A stretch of 9,535 bases of DNA. Origin: Bifidobacterium breve. GTDB lineage: Bacteria > Actinomycetota > Acidimicrobiia > Acidimicrobiales > Ilumatobacteraceae. Made by a program: the position numbers and the translations under genes. The notes beneath the pieces are model-generated. The model was not told the DNA's origin, ran no database searches, and saw only the letters and a program-made list of their open reading frames with translations. The stretch's first letter is position 1, and each line of letters starts with the position of its first letter. Shown here in pieces: positions 1 to 5,900 of the stretch. The stretch is taken from the NCBI GenBank assembly GCA_943325425.2, contig CALPPJ020000031.1, positions 1-9,535 of the forward strand, written 5' to 3'.

Positions 1-1980
1 AACCGCAACTTGCATGCCGTCTTGGATGGCTTTGAACGCGGCACGAACAGCGATTTCAGTTTTACCAAAGCCCACATCACCACAAACCAAGCGATCCATG
101 GGGAAAGGTCGTTCCATATCGGACTTGGTGTCGTCAATCGCCTTTTTCTGGTCGGGAGTTTCGACGTAAGGAAATGAATCTTCCATTTCGAATTGCCATG
201 GCGTATCAATGCTGAATGCATGTCCTTGAGCACTCACGCGCTTTTGATATAGCACCACTAATTCTTGGGCGATTTCGCGGACTGCACTGCGAACCTTCGA
301 TTTTGATTTTGCAAAATCGCTTCCGCCTAAACGATGAAGCACTGGTGTTTCGCCACCGACGTAATGACGAACTGTGTCGATTTGATCAGATGGCACGTAC
401 AACTTGTCGCCACCCTTGTACGCGAGCAACAAGTAATCGCGTTCAATTCCGCCGACCGTACGTTTGACCATGCCCTCGTATTTGGCGACACCATGAATGT
501 AATGAACGACGTAGTTGCCCGCTTTGAGATCTTCAAAGACTGTTCCGCCTTCACGTTTTTTCGGTCGAGGTTGACGATGCGACCGACGACGACCCGTGAT
601 ATCAGATTCGGTGATCACAGCAACTTTGGCTGACGGAATGCTGAAACCGCGGTGCAACGACGTCACCACGATGGCCCCGCCTCTGCTGGTGAGATTCGGC
701 GCTTTTCCATCAACGAGTTCATGGTAAATATCAAGTTGTAATCCGGCGTTGCTGAATATCTCGCTGAGTCGTTGTGCCGAACCCTCGCCATCGGCCGCAA
801 CCACAATGCGATAACCCTGTGTCAACAACGTGCGCATCCGTTCGGCGATGCCATCACCACTGCCGCCCATTGCGCCCCAACCGCTTGCCTCCATGAGTGG
901 CATGTCGGGACCATCGGCGACGGGAATGAGATTCCACGAGCCCCGCGTTTCACTGAGTAAACGATCTGGTGGTGAATACAGGCGGGGGAAATCGCGTTCA
1001 GCATCTCGTGCCCACGATGAGGCAAGTGCCTTGGCAAGATCGGCTTCTTCGGCGAGAAGATCTGCGGCACGATCGCGCATCCGCCGTGGCTCAATCAAGA
1101 GCATCTTCGAACCGCGCGGAAGAATATCGCTCAACAATGTGGGTGATTCAGTCAGCCAGGGAAGCCAACTTTCCATTCCATCAAACAGTGCACCTTCACT
1201 TAAACGTTCCCAGTGTTCGCGGCCCCATGGCTCGGCGCCGACCATGGCGGCTGCGCGCTCTCGAACAACGTCATTCACAATCAATTCGCGGGCGGGGAAT
1301 ATTGCAACTTCTTCAAGATCGTTATCACTACGTTGGTCGTGAACAGAGAAATTGGTGAGACGATCAACTTCGTCGCCCCACAAATCAATTCGAATTGGTG
1401 CATCGGCTGTTGAGGGAAAGACGTCAATAATTGCGCCACGTCGAGCGACTTCGCCGCGATGTTCAACTAATTCTTCGCGGCGATATCCACCATTGACCAA
1501 GGTGCGCAATAGTTCATCAGGGTCTAGGGACATTCCTTTGCGAATAATGACTGGTTGATTCGTTGCAGTATCGGGACCGAGCTGTTGCAGCAGCGCGCGC
1601 ATACTGGCCACGATGATTTGTGGTGTGCGATCTTCAGATTGCAGTCGCCACAACACTTCAAGACGCCGACCCATAGTTTCAACGCTGGGACTCACTCGTT
1701 CAAATGGCAACGTTTCCCATGCCGGGAACAACATCACTTCACCTGGTGGCATGAAAGCTTTGATGTCGTCGGCAAGTTGTGTTGCCATGGTGCTCGTTGG
1801 GCAGGCCACGACGACGGGGCGACGACCCGAAAGTTGAGCGAGAGCGGCAATTGCAATGCTGCGTGCTGTTTCGGGGACTGCCACGGTGCCATCGGGCGAA
1901 CCGATGAGTGACATCAATGCTTTGTCGTCACGTAAGAGAGTTGCGAGAGACTGAAGTGCTCCGGTCTGAGAAGTGATCAT
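1..1980 (-). CDS. mfd: Transcription-repair coupling factor Mfd, N-terminal 660 codons (3' end outside window)
   Basis: Mfd is a DNA translocase that displaces RNA polymerase stalled at DNA lesions and recruits UvrA for nucleotide excision repair. I translated the minus strand from the ATG at 1980; the frame stays open to base 1. Visible parts: a UvrB-like N-terminal module with WETLPFE (W88) and the stretch ending ARRGAIIDVFP (F188), which corresponds to the UvrA-contact region of E. coli Mfd; a degenerate middle domain; a basic linker; the RNA polymerase interaction domain from about residue 482 (FEDLKAGNYVVHYIHGVAKY); and the translocase start with Walker A GDVGFGKTE (residues 634-642, catalytic K640). 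The window ends just after motif Ia, so about 500 residues of the usual 1100-1200 are missing. The start lies 10 bp after the pth stop; only a weak GTGAG precedes it, so translational coupling to pth is likely. Identity is very secure; the exact start is probable. Confidence 0.96.
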   Translation of the reverse strand, partial: MITSQTGALQSLATLLRDDKALMSLIGSPDGTVAVPETARSIAIAALAQLSGRRPVVVACPTSTMATQLADDIKAFMPPGEVMLFPAWETLPFERVSPSVETMGRRLEVLWRLQSEDRTPQIIVASMRALLQQLGPDTATNQPVIIRKGMSLDPDELLRTLVNGGYRREELVEHRGEVARRGAIIDVFPSTADAPIRIDLWGDEVDRLTNFSVHDQRSDNDLEEVAIFPARELIVNDVVRERAAAMVGAEPWGREHWERLSEGALFDGMESWLPWLTESPTLLSDILPRGSKMLLIEPRRMRDRAADLLAEEADLAKALASSWARDAERDFPRLYSPPDRLLSETRGSWNLIPVADGPDMPLMEASGWGAMGGSGDGIAERMRTLLTQGYRIVVAADGEGSAQRLSEIFSNAGLQLDIYHELVDGKAPNLTSRGGAIVVTSLHRGFSIPSAKVAVITESDITGRRRSHRQPRPKKREGGTVFEDLKAGNYVVHYIHGVAKYEGMVKRTVGGIERDYLLLAYKGGDKLYVPSDQIDTVRHYVGGETPVLHRLGGSDFAKSKSKVRSAVREIAQELVVLYQKRVSAQGHAFSIDTPWQFEMEDSFPYVETPDQKKAIDDTKSDMERPFPMDRLVCGDVGFGKTEIAVRAAFKAIQDGMQVAV

Positions 1981-1990
1981 GCGCAGTTGC

Positions 1991-2623
1991 TCACAACGAG
2001 TTGTACATATTCATTGCCGCATCGACGCCGTCGGCGATGATTTTTAAGACCGCATCAGCGGCAACATTGACAGCTACATCAAGTATTTGCCGTTCGGCGA
2101 CCGGAACTTTTGAGAGTACGTGGTTGGCACCTTGCTCTTTGTTGCTGGGTTTGCCGACTCCGAGGCGAACTCGAATGAATTCTTGGGTTCCGACATGCGA
2201 TGTGATGCTGCGAAGACCATTGTGACCACCGAGTCCGCCACCTTTTTTGATACGCACAGTTCCGGGTTCAAGATCGAGTTCGTCTTGAACAACGATGAGA
2301 GCATCAACCGATTTAAAGCCATAACGACGCATCAATTTGCTCGCGGCCTGTCCTGATTCGTTCATGAACGTCGTCGGAAATGCGAGAACTGCGCGCTTGC
2401 CACCAGTTAGGCGAACTTCAGCAACAAGTGCTGAGTCACGACTAGCGCGCAATGTTTCATTGTTCCGACGCGCCAGTTCAACGACGACTTCTTCACCAAC
2501 GTTGTGGCGCGAACGCGCATATTGCTTGCCAGGATTTCCGAGACCTATAACGAGAGCATCAAAAGTAGACACGCTTGCACCCGAGTGAGCGGATTCTTTT
2601 CCGGAGCGGCCAAAGAGGCCCAC
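1991..2623 (-). CDS. pth: Peptidyl-tRNA hydrolase Pth
   Basis: Pth cleaves the ester bond of peptidyl-tRNAs that drop off the ribosome and so recycles tRNA. The 210-residue product carries the family signature GLGNPGKQYARSRHNVG at 27-43, with N30 and the catalytic H40 (His20 in E. coli). It also has TTFMNESG with N88, DELDLEPG with D114, and GGGLGGHNGLRSI with N135, which match the E. coli active-site residues N68, D93 and N114. The start used is GTG at 2623, 8 bp after the rplY stop. It leaves about 20 extra residues before the first strand; an internal GTG at codon 18 would give a protein of about 193 residues, closer to the usual length. Neither start has a strong Shine-Dalgarno. It sits between L25/CTC and mfd, as in Bacillus (ctc-spoVC-mfd). 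Confidence 0.95.
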   Translation of the reverse strand: MGLFGRSGKESAHSGASVSTFDALVIGLGNPGKQYARSRHNVGEEVVVELARRNNETLRASRDSALVAEVRLTGGKRAVLAFPTTFMNESGQAASKLMRRYGFKSVDALIVVQDELDLEPGTVRIKKGGGLGGHNGLRSITSHVGTQEFIRVRLGVGKPSNKEQGANHVLSKVPVAERQILDVAVNVAADAVLKIIADGVDAAMNMYNSL

Positions 2624-2631
2624 GGACTATC

Positions 2632-3255
2632 TCAGGACTTGGACTTGTCGTCACCAGCAGCCGGGGCAGCGCCTTCGGCAGCGGCGGGGGCGGCTTCAGC
2701 CTTTGAACCAGCAATGGCGGTAACGATTGCCAATTCGGGGTCACCAAGTGCACGAGTTCCGGCAGGCAACTTGATTTCGCCCAAGCGAATAACGTCGCCA
2801 GGCTGCATGTTGGTGATGTCGATGGTGATCTCGCTCGGCATGTTGGCCGGAGTGGTGACGATGTCAATGGTGTCAGACGATGCGTCGACGAGTCCGCCGT
2901 CGGCCAAAACAGCCTTTGCTTCGCCAGCCAAGACCACGGGAACTGAGATGGTGAGTTCTTCGCTCATGTTGATGCGCAAGAAGTCGACGTGAGCCACGGT
3001 ACGACGAACTGGGTGACGCTGCATGTCTTTGACCACGGCGGGGTAGATGTTGCCATCAACACTGATCTCAAGGATGGTGTTGGAGCCAGCGGCGCCTGAC
3101 AACGCGTTGCGAAGGTCGCGGCGCTCGATGACGACCGAGATCGGCTCCATACCCTGACCGTAAATGACGGCAGGAATCTTCTCTTCACGGCGGAGGCGAC
3201 GAGCAGCCGCGCTTCCGGTGTTACGGCCAGATGTTGCTACGAGGGTGGTGGACAT
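2632..3255 (-). CDS. rplY: Large ribosomal subunit protein bL25, long CTC/TL5 form
   Basis: bL25 binds 5S rRNA in the 50S subunit; the two-domain form is called CTC (general stress protein) or TL5. The ATG at 3255 is preceded by AAAGG seven bases upstream, so I prefer it to an upstream in-frame start at 3297, which would put the leader hairpin inside the gene and lacks a ribosome site. The resulting protein has 207 residues: an N-terminal 5S-binding domain (about 1-95, with GRNTGSAAARRLRREEKIPA near the start and DMQRHPVRRTVAHVDF at 77-92), the C-terminal beta domain (about 97-182, with LADGGLVDA and MQPGDVIRLGEIKLP), and an Ala/Glu-rich low-complexity tail of roughly 20 residues ending in Lys/Ser. 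It follows prs after a 107-bp leader and is followed by pth after 8 bp. Order prs-ctc-pth is shared with Bacillus. Confidence 0.95.
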   Translation of the reverse strand: MSTTLVATSGRNTGSAAARRLRREEKIPAVIYGQGMEPISVVIERRDLRNALSGAAGSNTILEISVDGNIYPAVVKDMQRHPVRRTVAHVDFLRINMSEELTISVPVVLAGEAKAVLADGGLVDASSDTIDIVTTPANMPSEITIDITNMQPGDVIRLGEIKLPAGTRALGDPELAIVTAIAGSKAEAAPAAAEGAAPAAGDDKSKS

Positions 3256-3362
3256 GACGAGACCTTTCATGCCGGACCCGATGGTCCGGATGTTCACAAA
3301 CAGTTGCCAATACTAGAGGCGAATAGAACGGGTTCCCACCCTGACAAGGGCGAGAAGGCGAA
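3256..3362 (-). promoter_or_regulatory. prs-rplY intergenic leader with hairpins
   Basis: This 107-bp gap is the longest between same-strand genes here. Just before the rplY ribosome site lies a perfect 7-bp GC-rich stem with a four-base loop (3272-3278 pairing with 3283-3289). No T-run follows it on the transcribed strand, so it is more likely an mRNA leader element than an intrinsic terminator. Near the prs stop two small stems overlap at 3339-3341 and exclude each other (3339-3342/3347-3350 and 3330-3333/3338-3341). A TTGTCA hexamer (minus strand, 3347-3342) is a possible -35 element, but the best -10 candidates (TATTCG, TAGTAT) are poor or badly spaced. Regulation of rplY through this leader is inference. 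Confidence 0.4.
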
Positions 3363-4364
3363 TTAGGCCTGGTTCTCGCCGCCGAAGATTTCGCTGACGC
3401 TCGTGTCGTCAAAGACCGCTGCGAGGGCATCAGCGATGATTTTGCCGACCGATAAAACCTTGATCTTGTCAATCTGGGCCTCGGGTGCGAGCGGCAAGGT
3501 GTTGGTGAGGACGACGCGGTCAATTCGCGAGTTAGTGAGGCGTTCAATGGCCGGTCCCGACAAAACACCGTGGGTCGCCATGGCCCAGACCTCGGTGGCT
3601 CCCTTATCAAGCAACAAATGGGCGGCTGAAACGATGGTTCCGCCGGTGTCAATCATGTCGTCGGTCAAAATGCACAGGCGACCCTCGACCTCACCGATGA
3701 CGTCAAGGGCTTGGGCGACATTGGTGCTGCCCTTGGGGCGACGCTTATAGACGAACGCCAAGTCGGCTCCGAGATCGGCTCCAAGGTGCTGCTGCATACG
3801 CTCAGCAACTTTGATTCGACCAGCATCAGGCGAGACGATGACAGGATTCTTGGCGTTATCGCGAATGTATTGCTCAATGACGGGCATCGCCGTGAGGTGG
3901 TCAACGGGGCCATCAAAGAAACCCTGGATCTGACCGCTGTGAAGGTCGATGGACACCATGCGCTTGGCGCCAGCGGCTTTAAACAAGTCGGCGATGAGAC
4001 GGGCGGTAATGGGTTCGCGGCCTTCGGCTTTGCGGTCTTGGCGGGCGTATCCGTAAAACGGGCACACCGCAGTGATGCGCTTGGCCGAGGCGCGCTGAGC
4101 GGCGTCAATCATGATGAGTTGTTCCATGATCGAGTCGTTGATGGAACGGCCGTCGCAGCCGAAATGGCTTTGCATGATGAAAACGTCCGAGCCGCGGACG
4201 CTTTCACTGAATCGGGGGCGAACTTCACCGTTGGCAAATTCAACCAAATTGTGCTCGCCGAGTTCGATTCCCAAGTAACCAGCCACTTCTTTGGCAAGAG
4301 CCGGATGCGTGCGTCCCGAGTACAAGGACATGCGCTTGGTTGTGACTTTGTCAATCTGGCTCAA
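3363..4364 (-). CDS. prs: Ribose-phosphate pyrophosphokinase (PRPP synthetase), class I
   Basis: Prs converts ribose 5-phosphate and ATP to PRPP and AMP, feeding purine, pyrimidine, histidine, tryptophan and NAD synthesis. The 333-residue product has all class I landmarks: YSGRTHP (15-21), FANGE (43-47), the ATP-contact stretch FYGYARQDRK (103-112), DLHSGQIQGFF (140-150), the flexible catalytic loop KRRPKGS (207-213) and the PRPP-binding signature DDMIDTGGT (235-243). The start is TTG, read MSQIDK; GGAGG at 4375-4371 lies six bases upstream, which decides for this codon despite its rarity. A nearby ATG at 4376 is in another frame and yields only eight codons. It lies 26 bp after glmU, the same glmU-prs pair as in Bacillus and Mycobacterium. 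Length is slightly above the usual 310-326 residues. Confidence 0.96.
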   Translation of the reverse strand: MSQIDKVTTKRMSLYSGRTHPALAKEVAGYLGIELGEHNLVEFANGEVRPRFSESVRGSDVFIMQSHFGCDGRSINDSIMEQLIMIDAAQRASAKRITAVCPFYGYARQDRKAEGREPITARLIADLFKAAGAKRMVSIDLHSGQIQGFFDGPVDHLTAMPVIEQYIRDNAKNPVIVSPDAGRIKVAERMQQHLGADLGADLAFVYKRRPKGSTNVAQALDVIGEVEGRLCILTDDMIDTGGTIVSAAHLLLDKGATEVWAMATHGVLSGPAIERLTNSRIDRVVLTNTLPLAPEAQIDKIKVLSVGKIIADALAAVFDDTSVSEIFGGENQA

Positions 4365-4365
4365 C

Positions 4366-4375
4366 GGAGGCCTCC
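4366..4375 (-). promoter_or_regulatory. prs ribosome binding site within a perfect 10-bp palindrome
   Basis: On the minus strand the sequence is GGAGGCCTCC, followed by one base and the TTG start. The first half is an ideal Shine-Dalgarno six bases from the start codon. The second half is identical to the anti-Shine-Dalgarno core of 16S rRNA. The zero-base gap prevents a simple local hairpin, so intramolecular masking is not obvious. This is the strongest ribosome site among the minus-strand genes of the window. Confidence 0.7.
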
Positions 4376-4388
4376 ATTACTGACTGAT

Positions 4389-4407
4389 ATTCAAAACGTT
4401 TTTGAAT
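4389..4407 (-). repeat. AT-rich inverted repeat at the glmU stop
   Basis: An 8-bp perfect inverted repeat with a three-base loop (4389-4396 against 4400-4407) spans the last glmU codons and the TGA. The stem has only two G/C pairs and no T-run, so it is a poor terminator; it might protect a processed 3' end or simply be chance. Confidence 0.3.
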
Positions 4408-5524
4408 TGGCGGTGTATGAATCATAGAACGCACCAGTCGTCTGACCATCAGTGACTCGTGAGCCGGATGATAAATGTGCAAATGGACCAACCTTGGCGT
4501 TATCGCCGATGAGCGAATCCGTTGCACTGGTGCTCTCGACGAATGAGTTCGCACCTACGACGCAATTGACCAATCGGGTGTTGGGTCCGATCTGGCTTCC
4601 GGCTCCAATGCGCGTATCGCCTTGCAACATGGTTCCGGGATACAGGGTCACGTCGCGCTCAATGTGAACGTCGACATCAATAAATGTTTGCCGAGGGTCG
4701 AACATGGTGACTCCGTTTAGGAGCCAAAAACGATTTGTGCGCGCACGAAGTTCGCGTTCAGCAAGAGCTAATTGCCAACGATCATTGACTCCTTGAGTTT
4801 CGGGGGCATCGGCTACAACCGCGCCGACTTGGTGTCCCATGTCGGCGAGCACCGCCACCACATCGGTCAAGTAATACTCAGATTGCGCATTGTTTGGGGT
4901 GACGCGTCGTAACGCTGGCCCAAGCAGGTCACGTCGAAAGGCATAAATCGAAGTGTTGATTTCTTTGATTTGGCGTTCTTCGTCTGAGGCATCACGTTGT
5001 TCAACGATTCGAAGCACCTTGCCGTCTTTGGAGCGAACGACTCGGCCGTATCCGGTGGGGTCGTCGAGTAGCGCAACCAGCACAGTCGCTGCGTGACCAC
5101 TTGCCTCGTGTTGTGCCACCAAGTTGTCAATTGTTTCGCGTCGCAATAACGGGGTATCGCCGGGCAAAACGAGAATTGTGGACATGTCATCGTGCTCTGC
5201 CAGTCGATCGCTGGCTGCGGTTGTGGCAACGGATTGGTCAAGCGCGGTGAGTCCAACGCTCACCGCATCTCCGGTGCCACGTTGGACTACCTGCGACGCA
5301 AATGAGACATTGGCCCAACTGGGTGAATCAGTGGTGACACGAGCCGTCACCTGATCGGCACCATGACCAACAACGATGACGGTTTGTGTGGGCTGAACGC
5401 CAGAGAGCGAATGAATGACATGCATGACCATGGGTCGACCACAAATGAGATGTAGCGGCTTAGGTCGCTGGGAACGCATTCGAGTGCCTTCTCCGGCTGC
5501 AAGAACAATGGCGTATAACGACAT
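4391..5524 (-). CDS. glmU: GlmU-type UDP-GlcNAc pyrophosphorylase with truncated acetyltransferase domain
   Basis: Full GlmU acetylates glucosamine-1-phosphate (C-terminal half) and then couples it to UTP (N-terminal half) to give UDP-GlcNAc for peptidoglycan. This 377-residue product keeps the uridyltransferase: LAAGEGTRM (8-16) with the K-P pair after it, QRGTGDA (81-87), LPGDTPL with D123, GYGR, EINTSIYAF with N190, and GVNDRWQLA with N247. A left-handed beta-helix begins (IGAGSQIGPNT and further hexapeptides) but ends at about 377, versus about 456 in E. coli. The region that would hold the acetyl-transfer His and the acetyl-CoA site is absent; the last 15 residues look unrelated to the helix. 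prs follows within 26 bp, and I see no continuation in other frames. The ATG at 5524 is chosen; a GTG sits one codon upstream at 5527. No clear Shine-Dalgarno. Identity is secure; the acetyltransferase activity is doubtful. Confidence 0.9.
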   Translation of the reverse strand: MSLYAIVLAAGEGTRMRSQRPKPLHLICGRPMVMHVIHSLSGVQPTQTVIVVGHGADQVTARVTTDSPSWANVSFASQVVQRGTGDAVSVGLTALDQSVATTAASDRLAEHDDMSTILVLPGDTPLLRRETIDNLVAQHEASGHAATVLVALLDDPTGYGRVVRSKDGKVLRIVEQRDASDEERQIKEINTSIYAFRRDLLGPALRRVTPNNAQSEYYLTDVVAVLADMGHQVGAVVADAPETQGVNDRWQLALAERELRARTNRFWLLNGVTMFDPRQTFIDVDVHIERDVTLYPGTMLQGDTRIGAGSQIGPNTRLVNCVVGANSFVESTSATDSLIGDNAKVGPFAHLSSGSRVTDGQTTGAFYDSYTANSKTF

Positions 5525-5568
5525 CACACCGTCATATCACACGCATTGACTAGCACTTCAGACCACAG

Positions 5569-5642
5569 TGGCTCCGGGGAGAGGGCTCGAACCCCTATTC
5601 GCGGAATCAAAATCCGCCGTCCTACCATTGAACGACCCCGGA
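5569..5642 (-). tRNA. tRNA-Gln, anticodon UUG, CCA encoded
   Basis: The minus strand folds as a complete tRNA. Acceptor stem TCCGGGG pairs with CCCCGGA, followed by discriminator G and an encoded CCA (5571-5569). The D arm contains AATGGTAGGAC. The anticodon stem GCGGA/TCCGC closes the seven-base loop TTTTGAT, so positions 34-36 read TTG, decoding CAA (and CAG by wobble) as glutamine. The T arm AGGGG-TTCGAGC-CCTCT has one G-T pair. Length is 74 bases with CCA, 71 without. No terminator is visible in the 44 bases to glmU, so the tRNA may be the first gene of the glmU-prs-rplY-pth-mfd transcript. Confidence 0.95.
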
Positions 5643-5678
5643 ACGATCGGCGGCCTTGTGAGCTACCAACCGCTGACA

Positions 5679-5684
5679 AAGTTA
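5679..5684 (-). promoter_or_regulatory. Possible -10 element for tRNA-Gln/glmU
   Basis: TAACTT on the minus strand fits the actinobacterial TANNNT -10 pattern and would start transcription about 30 bases before the tRNA. The -35 region is not recognisable; it is occupied by the tandem decamer repeat. Weak support. Confidence 0.25.
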
Positions 5685-5689
5685 TCTGC

Positions 5690-5709
5690 ATTCGGCCGAA
5701 TTCAGCCGA
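5690..5709. repeat. Tandem decamer repeat containing a 12-bp palindrome
   Basis: Two adjacent ten-base units (5690-5699 and 5700-5709) differ at one position: attcggccga then attcagccga. The first unit plus the next two bases forms a perfect 12-bp palindrome (5690-5701). The units are one helical turn apart and lie in the gap between divergent genes, where the -35 region of the tRNA/glmU promoter would be. A protein-binding site is possible; function is inferred only from position and symmetry. Confidence 0.4.
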
Positions 5710-5724
5710 CTTTGGACCTGCCGT

Positions 5725-5753
5725 TTGGATAGAGGTCCCGAACTCGCTAGCGT
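5725..5753 (+). promoter_or_regulatory. Possible promoter of the bS22-like gene
   Basis: TTGGAT (5725-5730) and TAGCGT (5748-5753) are 17 bases apart. The second fits the TANNNT -10 pattern and the first matches half of TTGACA. Transcription would begin near 5760, giving a leader of about 20 bases that just includes the ribosome site. Match quality is modest. Confidence 0.3.
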
Positions 5754-5779
5754 GTGAGGTCTGTCATTGGAGAGGTCCT

Positions 5780-5875
5780 ATGGGTTCGTTAATTAAAAAG
5801 CGACGTAAGCGCATGCGTAAGAAGAAGCACAAGAAGATGCTTCGCCGTACTCGCCATCAGCGTCAACGCAAGTAA
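5780..5875 (+). CDS. Small basic ribosomal protein of the bS22 (AURKAIP1/COX24-domain) family, 31 aa
   Basis: The product has 31 residues, starts MGSLIKKRRKRMRKKKHKKM, and is nearly all Lys/Arg/His with no acidic residue. This matches the actinobacterial AURKAIP1/COX24-domain proteins, which in the Mycobacterium smegmatis ribosome structure were identified as bS22, a 30S protein near the decoding centre; that assignment is from general knowledge. The start ATG is preceded by GGAGAGG (5769-5775), a strong ribosome site four bases upstream of the ATG when measured from its end. It is the only plus-strand gene here: divergent from tRNA-Gln, with 137 bp between, and convergent with ispE, with 25 bp between. 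Its size makes it easy for gene callers to miss. The conserved start block and excellent ribosome site argue strongly that it is real. Confidence 0.88.
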   Translation: MGSLIKKRRKRMRKKKHKKMLRRTRHQRQRK

Positions 5876-5880
5876 TTTCA

Positions 5881-5898
5881 CACATCCCGATTTATGTG
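5881..5898. terminator. Weak hairpin between convergent bS22-like gene and ispE
   Basis: CACAT (5881-5885) pairs with ATGTG (5894-5898) over an eight-base loop, just after the small plus-strand gene and ahead of the ispE stop region. It is the only symmetric element in the 25-bp convergent gap. The stem is short and lacks a T-run, so termination here is uncertain. Confidence 0.2.
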
Positions 5899-5900
5899 AA

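Noticed and set aside
830..1342. 170-aa plus-strand open frame opposite mfd
   Set aside because: It is antisense to a continuous, well-conserved Mfd frame; its Ser/Arg/Ala-rich translation has no recognisable domain and no ribosome site.
2504..2992. 162-aa plus-strand open frame opposite pth and rplY
   Set aside because: It spans the junction of two solid minus-strand genes in antisense, and its Ala/Ser-rich sequence comes from the L25 tail.
3256..3297. Longer L25 start at 3297
   Set aside because: The ATG at 3255 has a well-spaced AAAGG and begins at the usual L25 N terminus; the upstream start would include the leader hairpin as coding sequence.
3711..4427. 238-aa plus-strand open frame opposite prs
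   Set aside because: It mirrors the prs codons in antisense, and prs has full catalytic motifs. Long antisense frames are common opposite genes with biased third positions.
4351..4554. 67-aa minus-strand frame overlapping the end of glmU, considered as a frameshifted GlmU tail
   Set aside because: Its translation lacks hexapeptide repeats and GlmU acetyltransferase motifs, so it does not restore the missing domain.
5525..5568. Possible terminator between tRNA-Gln and glmU
   Set aside because: Only a four-base symmetric element is present and there is no T-run; read-through into glmU is more likely.
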